Numbered from the stretch's first letter, positions 1 to 11,775 are shown. The stretch is DNA of 64,000 nucleotides from Cerrena zonata (GCA_038087015.1 JASBNA010000001.1:744001-808000); one strand, 5' to 3'. Made by a program: numbers and translations. Notes: a model not told the origin generated them from the letters alone.

Positions 1-633
1 GGGTGGAGGTACCAACTTGGCGTACCAAGGGTAGGATGATCTCCCTGAGAGAGCATAGCAAAAGAAGAATCAGGCCCTTGGATTGCGAACGTACTACCCT
101 GGTCGAATTCCGGGAACAGGCCGGGGCGAAATAAGGGCAATCGAACGATTTCCGACAGTGTTAGTGGTGATCCGCCTGTGTATTATAAGTCCGAGCGCAT
201 AACACCGGAGGGTAGATTACACACTACTTTGATGAGCGGTGAAGTATAGAGCTGGGACATGGTATGTTGGAGAGTAAACAATAGATATGTTTACAGAGAC
301 TAGATTCGAGAGAATCGGAGCGATAGAAGCATCATCGTCTGGTAGCCCATCTGCATCCGAGATATCATCGTCCACGTCGCTACTCAGCGTAGCAGCGACA
401 GGAAAATGCATGAGACGAGACATGTAGCTAAGTTGAGAGAAAGACTATTTGCCGATATCGAGTAAGTGTTTGAGGATCATAGACCTAAAGATCATGCGCA
501 CAGGATGCTCATGCCATTGCCAGCCAGGAGAGTACATTCGCTGTGAGAGTTTGTCACGAGCCAGAGAACATTTGGTTATGAAGGCCTTGCATCCTTCTTC
601 AAATTCGGAAGGCGTAATTGTCGTTGAGACCAT
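1..633 (-). CDS. ATG10: Autophagy E2-like enzyme Atg10 (5' part, runs off left edge)
   Basis: Atg10 is the E2-like enzyme that transfers the ubiquitin-like Atg12 onto Atg5 in the cytosol. Seen: the ATG at 633 opens a short exon with FEEGCKAFITKC and GWQWHEHP, typical of the Atg10 N terminus. An intron at about 484-428 leads to YMSRLMHFPVA and an acidic loop. The next part, YHVPALYF, matches the conserved strand before the active site. A second intron (about 227-176) is followed by GSPLTLSEIV and, at the window edge, TPSWYLHP. In the family the catalytic Cys follows HP, so the active-site codon should be the first one outside the window. It diverges from the eS1 gene with 238 bp between starts. 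The family call rests on several motifs in the right order; exact splice sites are inferred. Confidence 0.85.
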
Positions 634-871
634 GAGTACAGTTATCTCAAGTGCCTCGGCCTATGATCAGGGGCAAGAGCGAGACGCCCATGGTCAAGCG
701 TGTGAAATGTGCTCTACAGTTTTTGGATTAGAGTTTTCAGCCACCGCCGGGAGTTGCCCGAAGACATTGGAGGAGGGATTGCACAGGAGGCAAGACCACC
801 AACAAGCCCGTCCAAGTGCCGGCCCACTCTTTGCGGTTCCTATACGTCCGCACTCCTTCATTTGACCCACC
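634..871. promoter_or_regulatory. Shared divergent promoter region of ATG10 and eS1
   Basis: This is the 238-bp gap between the two start codons. The ribosomal protein gene needs strong expression and ATG10 modest expression from the same interval. I see no clear TATA box. The role is inferred from position only. Confidence 0.5.
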
Positions 872-1874
872 ATGGCTGTCGGAAAAGTATGTTGAACCTA
901 TGTCTCAAACTACTCCAGGTCTGACAGCTTTATTTTCGGCAGAATAAACGTTTGTCGAAGGGCAAGAAGGGTATCAAGAAGAAAGTCGTCGACCCCTTCT
1001 CCCGCAAGGGTACGTATCCTTCAGAATATAGACTGCTGTATCGACCTAACATGTTGTGGTTTAGACTGGTATGACATCAAGGCCCCTTCGATTTTCGAGG
1101 TCAGGAACGTCGGAAAGACCCTCGTTAACAGGTCTCAGGGCCTCAGTATGTGAAAACTTGCCATCAGTCTTCTTCCACGGTCTAAACGTGTCTTTAGAAA
1201 ATGCCAACGACTCACTCAAGGGTCGTCTTGTCGAAGTCTCGCTGGCTGACTTGAACAAGGATGAGGAGCAAGCTTTCCGTAAGATCAAGCTCCGTGTCCA
1301 TGAGGTCCAGGGCAAGAACTGCCTCACCAACTTCCACGGAATGGAGTTCACCTCAGACAAACTCCGGTCACTCGTCCGCAAGTGGCAAACTCTCATTGAG
1401 GCTCACGTTGACGTCAAGACCACCGATGGCTACCTTCTCCGTCTTTTCGCTATTGGCTTCACCAAGCGCCGTCCATCACAGGTCAAGAAGACCACCTACG
1501 CTCAATCTGCCCAGATCCGTGAGATCAGGAAAAAGATGTTCGAGATCATGACCCGTGAGGCGACAAACTGCGACTTGAAGGAGTTGGTTGCCAAGTTTGT
1601 TCCTGAGGCTATCGGTCGGGAGATTGAGAAGGCCGCGAGAAGTATCTACCCCCTACAGAACGTCTACGTTCACAAGGCCAAGATCCTCAAGGCACCCAAA
1701 TTCGATCTTTCGAAGTTGCTTGAGCTTCACGGCGAGTCAACAGACGTAAGTTTCAACAATCTCTGTTACTTAGCTCCGAACGGTTTCTCATACATTACTC
1801 GCGCTTTTTTTTAGGAGACAGGCACACGGGTGGCTAAGGAGTTCAAGGAGCCTGAGATTCTCGAATCTGTTTAA
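872..1874 (+). CDS. RPS1: 40S ribosomal protein eS1 (RPS3a/Rps1)
   Basis: Structural protein of the small ribosomal subunit. Five exons (872-886, 943-1009, 1065-1145, 1198-1745, 1815-1874) join to a 256-residue protein, the usual length for eS1. The start MAVGK followed by a Lys-rich [14 protein letters not shown] tail is diagnostic, as are [44 protein letters not shown] and [19 protein letters not shown]. The first coding exon holds only five codons, a common arrangement in fungal ribosomal protein genes. All junctions are GT-AG and in frame. Its left neighbour is ATG10 on the opposite strand and APT follows downstream on the same strand. Nothing looks damaged. Confidence 0.97.
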
Positions 1875-2291
1875 AACTCTCTTCATCCCTCACACACCGT
1901 TGTATCACTTTCACCTTCATTGTCCATTTATGCAGCAGGGGTATGACAGCCATATGATCATGATATATCTTACTCTCTACATGATTGTACACGTCCGGCA
2001 CGAGACACCTCTGGGTGGCATCGCTAAGGTATCAGACTCAATAAATGCTGAGGTATCCGTAACATGCTCTCCGCTCGAAAACGTAAAAACGACTTCCTAT
2101 GGAGCCTGAAATTGAGTATACAGTCCCGAACAGTTTGGAATTGGCGGCTGCTTGCTTGAGGATCGCCAAAGAGAACCTTGAATGATCTGCAAACTTCGAT
2201 CGATCATTGCAAATACTGCAAAGCAACCCTGAGCATACGAAACCTGGAAGGATGTAAGTTTAAGAGCATTCAACTCTCTTTCTCTACACTC
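1875..2291. other. Intergenic, eS1 3' flank and APT 5' flank
   Basis: 417 bp with no supported gene. Short open frames on both strands lack family similarity. It probably holds the eS1 3' UTR and the APT promoter. Confidence 0.5.
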
Positions 2292-3003
2292 ATGGCCGAC
2301 GTTGCATACCTCAAGAGCCTCCTGACGGCCCACCCTGATTTCCCCCAGAAGGTAAATACCCTCTCATATTAGATCCTACGCAAATGGCTTCACTTCGGTA
2401 AACTAGGGTATCGTCTTCTTGGATATCTTCCCCATATTGAGAACCCAGTCGCTACTGAGACCCTCATCACCAACTTCGTACACCACCTCACCTCTACCAC
2501 CATTGCTCGATCTGAGTCGAAGAAGATCGATGTTATTGTTGGTCTGGATGCTCGTGGATTCCTTTTGGGTCCTATCGTAGCTATGCGTCTTGGAGCCGCA
2601 TTCGTCCCTGTTCGCAAGCGAGGAAAGCTTCCTGGAGAGTGTGTCTCTGTTACCTATCAGAAGGAATACGGCGCAGTAAGTTATCCCAAATCTTCCTGGC
2701 TACTGTAGTCGCTCAATGTTTGGGATAGGATTCCTTCGAGATGCAGGCGGATGCAATCAAACCTGGCCAGACCGTCGTCGTGATCGATGATCTCATTGCT
2801 ACTGGTAAGTCACCTGGACTCCATTATATTTAGGATTTCCCTAAACACTGCCTATAGGTGGATCTGCGAAAGCTGCTGGCGAACTCATTGCCAAACTCGG
2901 TGGCAAGACCCTCGAGTACCTCTTCATCATCGAACTTACCTTCCTACAAGCCGCGTCCAAGCTCGATGCCCCCTTGTACTCACTCGTCCAAGCAGAGGAT
3001 TAG
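2292..3003 (+). CDS. APT1: Adenine phosphoribosyltransferase with an apparent 1-nt frame break
   Basis: Purine salvage enzyme: adenine plus PRPP gives AMP and pyrophosphate, in the cytosol. Four exons (2292-2351, 2407-2675, 2729-2804, 2858-3003). Exon 1 gives [20 protein letters not shown]. Exon 2 starts [12 protein letters not shown], then the conserved text continues as [15 protein letters not shown] and [11 protein letters not shown] only one frame over. The PRPP-binding loop [14 protein letters not shown] spans the exon 3-4 junction, and the C terminus [13 protein letters not shown] ends at TAG. The exon sum is 551 nt, one short of a multiple of three; adding one base in the CCC run at 2444-2446 restores a 183-residue enzyme of normal length. 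Either one base was lost in sequencing or this allele is broken; the intact splice sites and downstream motifs favour an error. Confidence 0.92.
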
Positions 3004-3110
3004 AATTCTAGAAATAATTAGACGTTAGGATCAAATTCCAACCAAACCCTGATATGTATACATAATTTAGTGCTAGTGCGAGAACAGCATGTACAAATGT
3101 GACAAAACTT

Positions 3111-6100
3111 TCAAACCATCAGTCGAGTGTTCAGTAGTGGATGTCCGTTAAGATACAATACACGAGCGGGTTCCGATGCTGCTTTCCGGTCAGAACGATC
3201 ACGTTCCGGCGCTGTCTTAGGCTCCTCAGGTTTGGGCTCCTCCATGGTTTCGTCCGTTGGAACGACAGCTAACATAGCATGTCCCATTCCGTGGGTCTCG
3301 GCGGCGTCCATCATAGCGAGGATGGCCTCTCCGTCTGGCCGCCCGACGACGACAATAGCGACATCATCTAAGGAAACGCCTGCGGATTTCAATTCGCCCT
3401 CGTCTGCAGATGGGTTAACGCCCCGTGCTTCGTCATGAATGACAACAACACCCGATGCTCCAGCTTTCTTCCCATTGATGAGCTTCTCGAGGAAAGTACA
3501 CTCTCCACGATAAACTACGAGGGCTTCACCATCGTATTGTTGTGCAAACGGCTGACAACCATTGAGATTCTCTAAATCCATAACGAGACGAACCCCTTCG
3601 CCATGCCCAAATCGAATAGGTTCGCCCCCGGGGTAACTGATGGGGTCCCCACCAAAGAGCGCTGTATGTCCTATGACGATATCTTCAAAGTTCCTATCGT
3701 ACATGCCAGGCTGTACTTGGAAAAGAGGATCGACGTAAGAAATGAATATTCGGAGGTCTATTACTGGGAATCTGAGAGGTTTGTTGGAGGCCTTCTTGCC
3801 CCCCGCTGGTGCGAAGACAAGATCAGAGTCGTTCACGTAAACAATTTGCCCGGTCTTCACAGCAAATGGTCCCACTATCGACATAGTCAATTTCAGTGTG
3901 GTGTGACAAGTGCGAAAATGGAGGTACATACACTTCGTAACATCGTATCCCTTGCCATCCAACCTACTGACGACATGCGCTCGAATGCCAGTCACGTTTT
4001 GGACGACGTATCCATCTGAGACTGTAGTAATTTTAATAGATGTTGGATTTGGATCTTCGGTGACTGGTTGCCCATTGGGGGAAAGCAAGAAGTTATATGA
4101 CTGGGTCAACAATGGTTACACGAGAACTTGTCTGATCGGATTCACGACACTCACGTAGACATCGGCAGTAGGTACCTTGCACCATCCGTCTTCAGACCAA
4201 GCTTGCATTTCCGTGAGACTAGGAGTTGATCCAATGAGTTGGCGGGCGTAATCGAGATCTGATCTCGAGACGATGCCAGAGGTGAGACCTGTGATGTTTC
4301 CTTCCGTTCCTATTGTGGGAGCTTCATAAATTGGACATTGAGGGTGTTCTACACCTCGCAGTTTTCGCCTAATAGCGGACATCGGTCTCTGTTGTTCTCT
4401 GTTCATGGAGAGAACGTGGCCTTCCGTGGTTAGTACTGTATTCGAGTCATCGTGATTTAAGGGATTCTCTTCATCGAATAGTAAATAGAGATACTGGTAA
4501 GCGAGCAAGGGTTAGAGACAGAGGGCTGGAGAAAAAGAAATAGTGGGCAAACCTTTAATGTCTCTGAGAGCACAAATGATTCCATACGATCATCCCTTGA
4601 GTTTGCTCTCAAGTCACTGATACCGGTAATGCCACATTCGACCTTCCCGCGAGACTCGATATCGTTGAGCAGTCGTTCTGTGTATTATCATAAGCATATG
4701 TTTTCATGCGTTCATGAACGTACTTACCTCCAACGTCAAGATAGAACGGGTCCTTTGTTGCCTATATCGTGACTTATTGAGCACAAGCGGAATGGGATTC
4801 GAATATGACGCGTACCCGATATAGATACCAAGTAGACTCGACGAACTCTAAGGTACTGGTTAGTAAGTGGTAAATGATCATGAAGCAGAGATCCTACCAG
4901 GACGTAGTGGATATTGCATAGACGTAGCCGTCTTAAAGTTCAAGTCCCAAACTTCTGGTAGACCAGACCAGATTTTCCAAATATTCCAATCTTCGAAACA
5001 TATAGGTGTTAACTCTAAGTCAAGAGTTAGTGGGAACACTCACAAATCATATGAGATTTTATAGCATTCTCTACGTCTCCAGCAAGAACCTGTAATCCCG
5101 GCCAGAAAGCCGACAATGAATCTAATGTCCCGTATGCAGCGTCACCCTGGGAAATGGTCAGTGGACACGCAAGTAATAGTCTGAAATCAGCTTACAGTGT
5201 GTATACTGGCACTCCGATACTGCATGGGAATTCAGTAATTAGAATCACACGTTTCTACAGCCTCATCACGCACCCCGAAACCATCCGCAGCTCTGCAGTA
5301 CCTCATAATGGCTGCATACGATTCTTGGAACACATCCAGAAACTCCACCTCACCTAACACTGGGATCAATATTTGTGTTTCATTGATAGCATGCTCTGCT
5401 CACCACTTAGTATATACCATTTCAGAGCATACTCGAAGAATGAATCTACTCCTGCGCCAATACTGCTGACCTCGGGATGTAGCCAGGACTACAGTACCAT
5501 TTTGTCAGTAACCCAATAGGTTGACCAAATTTGGGTAACTTACACCAGTCCATGTGTTTATTGTGTTTCCGACCAAGCCGAGGTCTGATCTACGATTCCA
5601 TAATGCGAAAAAGGCTTTATAAGCAGCCTTCTCAAAGCGATCGTCTCCGGTAAGACGACTGAGGGTTCCAAACTCCAGAATAAGAGACCCAGCACCAGCG
5701 GTGCCTTGATTCGAGTTAGGGATGTGCATGCACAAAATATATATAACTTACAAGTGTCCAATGATTCTCCTTTGGGAAGGCCATGCCGGAGATTTATCTA
5801 AAGATGCCAGATGAGCAAAGTTTGCTGTGATAGCGGGGGCGGTACACACTCGAGCATATGGCAGAGATGTGGGCGTATTAAAAGCAGGCAGAAGGCGCTG
5901 TCCCAGGTCGTGTGCCATTGAGAGAAGCTGTCCTTGATACCAAGGTAAGTGGAAGGGTTGTCCTGTTTGATTTGCAAATTGGTGCCCTGATAGTAGTCCA
6001 CCAAGGACCCGTATAGTTGTCTCAAATACTTGAGGTTTGGTATTCACATCGAACGAAACCCAATCGATGATGTCGCGGACGGCCTTGTCGAAGGCTTGGG

Positions 6101-6667
6101 TATCATTAAGAACTACTAGGGTATCGAGTGAGTCTATTAGGGTCACGGAGAAGTTTCCTGACACGTCGTTTCTTGCTATGTTTGCGCTGCTAGAAATGAG
6201 TGAAAGTCATCTCTAGAGAATAAATTCTTACGGATTCAACCAATCGGGGCCATTACCTGTACATGACAACGGTGCTAGCTGAGAGAAAATAAATGGGGTA
6301 TCAGTATAGCACATCAAGCCCTCTCAGAAGCATGCTAGATACCTCGTCCATGGGAAAGGCTATCGTCATCTGTGTCAAGCATGTACAACAGGAAGTAGAC
6401 ATAAATTACTCACCATATCTCATGTAATTGTTGAAACCATGGTACCACAAACTACGTGTTTTCTCTCTAAACATAGAATGAGAGTGGAATTCAGATAGTT
6501 TGGAATGTGTCAAACCTCAATTCGGTTTTTCGGTGTGGTGTCCATAGCGAATACGAACTCGCGGCGTGTGCGAAGGAGACAGACTGCCCGTGAGACCAGT
6601 ACGAGCTCTCTAATGATACAACTAGAAGAGCGAGTAGAGTTTGGGGCCAGTACGTAGGCCAGTACAT
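3111..6667 (-). CDS. EDEM-type GH47 mannosidase-like protein with PA domain (ER quality control)
   Basis: Mnl1/Htm1/EDEM proteins trim mannose from misfolded glycoproteins in the ER and mark them for ERAD. The ATG at 6667 is preceded by an in-frame stop and starts a signal peptide ([13 protein letters not shown]). Many small exons follow, one of only 17 nt (6343-6359). GH47 text runs in order: [81 protein letters not shown], and [12 protein letters not shown] with TTEGHVLS. The last exons (before about 3700) carry a protease-associated domain with [28 protein letters not shown] domain after GH47 is the EDEM3 arrangement. The end, PLLNTRLMV, has no KDEL-like signal. It converges with APT (107 bp apart). 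Class I alpha-mannosidase proper is less likely because of the PA domain. Confidence 0.9.
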
Positions 6668-7349
6668 AAGAGGCCTTCAGTCTCGCAGACCAGTTGTTGG
6701 TGACTGAACCGAATGACGCAGTAAAGTAAGGAACTTCGAAAGGTGATCGACGTGGAGGTTTCGTTACAAGCAATGGGCGCTCCATCAGACCACGTGGAGT
6801 TTCCTTTTCTGGGTGGACACATCTGGACCCATATTCACTGAAACAAAACTTTGTACGTCTGAGTCTCTACTTATGCCGGTTTTAGATCTTTCTTTTGTCT
6901 GTGAAATGAATGCGATCGTAGAACACGCTATACAGAGAAGGAAATATCTATAATTCATTTATTTGTTTGCGGAAGCAAGGAGAGAGCGTGAGAATCGGAA
7001 CCCGTTTCCGAGCCGCAGATGGACATCCGTTGAGACGAGGGAGTAATATAAATGTGGGGACATGTACCACGTCGCGACTTTACAGAAACAGCTCTGCCCA
7101 TTACCCAACATTCAACTGAAACCCTGAAAGCCCGCAGCTCAAGTTAGTCGCAATCCCGGATTTTATAGTAAAGACGCGCGCGCTTGTACTAGACACGCTA
7201 AACGGCGCGACGCGTTTTCTCCGTACGCGTCGAAACGCCAGTCGTCTTATTCTCACCATCATTCATCCTGTCTCGCACAAGCTCGCACATCCCTCTGAGA
7301 TACTACGCTAACGACTCTGTGACGACAACATCTACGCCAACAATCCACC
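6668..7349. other. Divergent intergenic region between EDEM gene and Mbp1
   Basis: 682 bp between two divergent starts. The left part is unremarkable. The right part (7170-7240) is CpG-rich and carries two MluI cell-cycle boxes, listed separately. No gene is supported here. Confidence 0.6.
7210..7230. promoter_or_regulatory. Paired MCB (MluI cell-cycle box) sites upstream of Mbp1
   Basis: ACGCGT occurs at 7210-7215 and again at 7225-7230, with a near match ACGCGC at about 7174. ACGCGT is the known target of the MBF complex, whose DNA-binding subunit is encoded 120-140 bp downstream. This suggests autoregulation. The motif is seen directly; binding is inference. Confidence 0.6.
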
Positions 7350-9777
7350 ATGCCGGACGGGCAAATATTCAAGGTTTGCCCCCTATTCATCACAATGATC
7401 AGGGGCTGACTACTCATTTGTTTCTAGGCTACGTATAGTGGCATTCCAGTATTCGAAATGTAAGCAACCTGTAACAATATTCACAATTTGTACGCCTTTT
7501 GACTGATGACCGATTGCCTCATAGGATGTGCAAAAACGTAGCAGTGATGCGCCGCCGCTCTGACTCGTGGCTTAATGCTACACAAATCTGAAAGTAGCCG
7601 GCTTCGATAAACCACAGCGCACTCGTATTCTCGAACGTGAGATACAGAAAGGGGTGCATGAGAAGGTTCAAGGAGGTTACGGCAAATATCAAGGTGCGTC
7701 AATCCACTTGAGGTCGATGCTCAAGCTACAATATGTATCGCTTCAGGGACCTGGATCCCTTTGGAAAGAGGACTTTCCCTATGCAAACAATACAACTGTG
7801 AACATCTGCTATTACCCATCATCGACTTTCAACCTGACGCGAGCAGTCCCCCTCTTGCTCCCAAACATCTGGTCTCCTCTGCTCCAGCAAAACCCGCTCC
7901 CTCAAGACGAGCAGAAGCACCGGCCGCTTCCTCCTCAATCAACACTAGATCCTCTAGAAGAGCAGCACCAGAGCCAGTAGAAGAGTCTGAACATGACACC
8001 GTCTCTGTCAAAGGTTCAGATGATGGTAGCATGACGCCTTCTCCGTCGGAAGCATCCTCAAGTTCTCGCACACCATCTCCTATACGAAAAAGTCCCGTTC
8101 CCTCACAGTCGACTTCACTTCTCGAAGAGGGCTTCCAGTCACCACCTCCCGTGAATCGCCGCAAACGCAAAATTCGAGGACAAACTGATTCCCCAGACTC
8201 GCAATCCGGAGAGTTTGCAGAAATATATCCGGAGAGACACGGGGAACGTCTAACACCGTCATACTATGCCGAAGAAATGTTGGAATATTTCATCTCGGAC
8301 GCAGGCCAGATACCGGATCTCCTCTTGAACCCTCCTCCTAATTTTGATCCTAACATGGCCATTGATGATGACGGTCATACAGCGCTCCATTGGGCCAGTG
8401 CCATGGGTCGCATCCGGATAGTCAAGCTCCTACTCTCAGCAGGTTCCGATATTTTCAGGGTCAACAAAGCTGGGCAAACTGCTCTCATGCGCAGCGTCAT
8501 GTTCGCAAACAATTACGATGTCCGCAAATTCCCTGAGCTCTACGAGCTCCTCCATCGGTCCACCCTGAACATCGACAACAACAATCGTACTGTCTTTCAT
8601 CACATCGTTGACGTAGCTATGTCCAAGGGGAAAACTCATGCAGCACGATATTACATGGAAACCGTGTTGGAACGTCTCGCCGATTATCCAACGGAACTGG
8701 CCGATATCATTAACTTTCAAGATGAAGACTGTGAAACAGCCCTTACTATGGCTGCACGATGTCGTAGTAAACGGTTAGTGAAACTGCTTATCGACCATGG
8801 GGCCGATCCTAAGGTCAAGAACCGCGACGGAAAGACCTGCGAGGATTACATCTTGGAAGACGAGCGGTTTCGCTCATCCCCGGCAATTCCATCGCGAACG
8901 GCATCCATGTCTTATCGGAATGCCCAGGCTGCTACTGGTCAGGCCCCTTTCGAATATCCAACCGAGATCAATGATCGTCCACCTCTACACCATTCTGTTA
9001 CTGCACAGAAAGCAGCGACTCGTTGTGTCAACGATGTTGCGACTTTGTTGGAAAGCTTGGCTACGGCGTATGACCAAGAACTTAAGGACAAAGAACGAGA
9101 TATGGGCCAAGCTCAAGCTCTTCTAGGGAATATTCAAACAGAAATTCTGGAGAGCCAGCGAACCGTCAATTCATTGAAGTCGCAAGCTCAGGGGCTACCA
9201 CAAGCAATGCAGCGCATCCAAGAATTGGAGACTGACCTCAGATCAAAAATGGGCACACGTTATCGCATGGGGTGGGAAATGTGGCTAAAGGATGAAGAAG
9301 AGCGAGAGAAAGCTATTCGCGATACGCATGGTGGCCTACTCGTGCCAGACTCTATTGTCGATGGAATTCCCCGAACCGCCGCTGGAGAAGACCTCTCTGA
9401 TCTAATCCCCATATATTCTAATCTTCCAACGGACCCGCTGCAGGTCAAGGATGAATGTGATCGGATAAGGAGTGAGCTAACAGGACACAAAAGACGACGG
9501 CTGGAGCTTTTTGATGATCTGATCAAGTTCCAAGCAGAAGCTGGAACTGGTGGGAGGATGGCAGACTACAGGCGACTCATTAGTGCGGGCTGCGGAGGTG
9601 TTCCACCTAATGATGTCGACAATGTTATAGGGATGCTCCTTGAGGTAGGTCGTGCAATATATTGATGAATGTGGCAGGCCTTAATACTTTCTCAACCAGA
9701 CTCTCGAATCTGAAGACCCTACATCCTCGTCTTGGGTGGGGAATGGGTCTATGCCTGCCGCCGTTCCGATTGGATAG
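7350..9777 (+). CDS. MBP1: APSES/KilA-N plus ankyrin transcription factor, MBF subunit Mbp1, with an apparent 1-nt frame break
   Basis: DNA-binding subunit of the MBF (MCB-binding) G1/S transcription complex, nuclear. Five exons (7350-7373, 7428-7459, 7525-7693, 7747-9644, 9700-9777). The APSES domain lies near residues 5-110: [61 protein letters not shown] Ser/Pro linker, two ankyrin blocks ([20 protein letters not shown] and [19 protein letters not shown]), a coiled coil near 9080-9240 and the end [17 protein letters not shown] follow. Reading NATQI then KVAGFDK needs one extra base at 7586-7590 (a single C where CC is expected); the exon sum of 2201 nt is likewise one short. The last intron is supported by the SEDPTSSSW tail. 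Two MCB boxes sit just upstream. Full length would be about 733 residues, normal for this family. Confidence 0.95.
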
Positions 9778-10368
9778 ACGTGTCTTGGCGTTCTTTGACT
9801 GCGTACCGGACACGGACATATTTATCATTCATGTATTTTCAACTGTGTATCCATATTCATGCACATGGGTCGTTTGTATGAATATTTCTATTGCTTCCCC
9901 CATCACATTACGAGTAAGAACAATATACTGACTTTCTCTTGGGTAATAATTTTAGAATCAATGATATTTGCTTCTCAAAATTGGTTTACTCGACGTCGCT
10001 CATTTTGACCCTTCCTTGACCGAGTGTTGAGAATGGGTATATCACCATCACCACTATTTCGTTATTCGCTCGACACCCTTCCGTACTGCTTTTGCCCACA
10101 TTCCCTAATGAGATGTTGTTGTGCATGCGGTTGTTGTTGTCCCTATTCGTCATCTAGTGTCCAGCGTGCTCGTTCATCACGTTTATAATGTACGTCCTCA
10201 GTTATAGCACGCTATGGAAATCCAATAACCCCTATTATATTATTTTCAGTCCACACATGTCATTTCGAACGTTACTACTGCGTTTCCGCGCAAGGATTGC
10301 CCTCACATATCAAGAAGAATGCTCTGAAGTCTTAACCAAACCAAATACCATTCGACATGATGGGAGTT
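9778..10368. other. Intergenic between convergent Mbp1 and tandem gene A
   Basis: 591 bp, AT-rich, no gene supported. It probably holds the two 3' UTRs. Confidence 0.5.
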
Positions 10369-11607
10369 TCATACGATCCCACTAATAGCCCTTTTTGCGT
10401 CCGCTAAATCTGCGCGTCGTGTCTGGTTTTGCTCCTTCAAAAAGAATAACTCATGAGCTGTACGAATAACATAAGACTCATCGCTACCGCTCACTCTGAG
10501 TTCTGAATTCCTCTTCTCCAACAAAAATCGCAACTCACGCTCTTCCTTCTCAATCGCAACACGTTCATCCTGGAGTATGTCAATCGGGTCAATTGTTGAG
10601 AATTGAGAAGGTGTGTGCCAGCCTCGGTGATATGAAGTACTCACCTTGAGCTTGAGGGCATCGCTGACTAGATTGGCTAAAGATGAACGCGATTCTGAGA
10701 GCTCATCGTCCGAAGATGTGTATCTCCTGGGTCGTTTGCGAATCCTGCTGGGACGTTTAGGAATTCTGCTGGGCCTCTTTTTCCGAGTCGGTTCAGTCTT
10801 CGTCCTTGCCGATTCTTGGTCTGACGCTTCTTCTGAGTCCCGTTGACGTTTAGAAGAGCTTGCTGTAATCCAAGCGGTGCAATTATAGAATTAACTTGCA
10901 TACCAACTGAGCAAGTAACTGACCTGATGCACCTTCAATACCATATGATCGCCGATTTGGAGAACTTGATTTCCTGAATGTAAATTTGAAGCTAGCGTAG
11001 GGATTATTATCCTCCTCTGAGTCCTCTCCGTCTACAAAACAACGTCAACACAGGCATAGCGGATCTCTTACCATTGAAGGGAGTATAAGACTAACCTTGC
11101 GCAAGATAAAATTCAATGATTATCGAGCCCAATAATTCTTCAATGAGAAAGAGGAATAAACGTGCTGAGACAAAGCTTTAAGTAGCGTAGTGATGGCTTA
11201 CTAGAAGACTTATCCGCTCTCATCGTCATGAGCGGGACCTCTCCATAGAGCATTCCATCGCTACTACCCTCAAGAGTCTCCGGGCGAGTAGGATCAATGT
11301 CTAAGGTTCCGACGCATCGTCTCGACAGATGTCCATGACGAACATGCATTTTGCATTGGGTAGGTAGTTTCGATGCCTCCGCATCGGAGTCAGCATTGCA
11401 ACATTTCCAGTATGCGATGTAGGGCTACAACAGCAACAGCTGACTTATAAGGTCGTGGCTTCCGCGCCATTCCAGGATACTTGCCTTGTTTTCTCCTAAT
11501 ACAACTTCTGCAGTAGCCTCATTTTCACCAGTACGTGCAAGGCGTTCTAGTAGTTTGTGATCTTCGCCGTCTCCAAGCCAACATAGAATGTTCTTTAGCT
11601 TGAGCAT
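10369..11607 (-). CDS. Uncharacterised tandem paralog A (Cys/Trp N-terminal domain, basic region, coiled-coil tail)
   Basis: Not recognised with certainty. I read six exons. Exon 1 (11607-11485) is 41 codons, MLKLKNILCWLGDG... ending VVLGENK, followed by a GC-AG intron (11484-11425). Exon 2 gives PYIAYWKCC, CKMHVRHGHLSRRCVG and MLYGEVPLMTMRAD; exon 3 SIIIEFYLAQ; exon 4 PYASFKFTFRKSSSP; exon 5 a nuclear-localisation-like basic run (KRPSRIPKRPSRIRKRPRR) ending LANLVSDALKLK; exon 6 a charged coiled coil, ERVAIEKEERELRFLLEKR, ending AKRAISGIV. The plan (small beta-rich front, FKF motif, coiled tail) resembles DUF7918 proteins that are expanded in Agaricomycetes, but that is a memory-based guess. 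A diverged copy lies 168 bp upstream on the same strand. Confidence 0.7.
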
Positions 11608-11775
11608 TCTCAGTGAGAACAAGAATTGGGATGGTACAAGTAGTCTACTGAGTATGCGCAAGTGTGTAAACGTGTAGAGTCGTCTTACTAGTACCTCACC
11701 GCTCCCACGCACAAGACAAACACGAGGCTCTGCTCGGACTAAGAGCAAGGTTCAGTCGCAGTAGCGACAACAAGA

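Noticed and set aside
449..865. 138-codon open frame on + strand overlapping ATG10
   Set aside because: It lies antisense to ATG10 exon 1 and its promoter, has no motif and no good start context.
2292..3003. APT as a pseudogene
   Set aside because: Only one frame break, at a homopolymer, with all splice sites and catalytic text intact and similar breaks in unrelated conserved genes nearby.
10110..10461. Small cysteine-free open frames near 10188-10385 as secreted peptides
   Set aside because: No signal peptide, no splice support, random composition.
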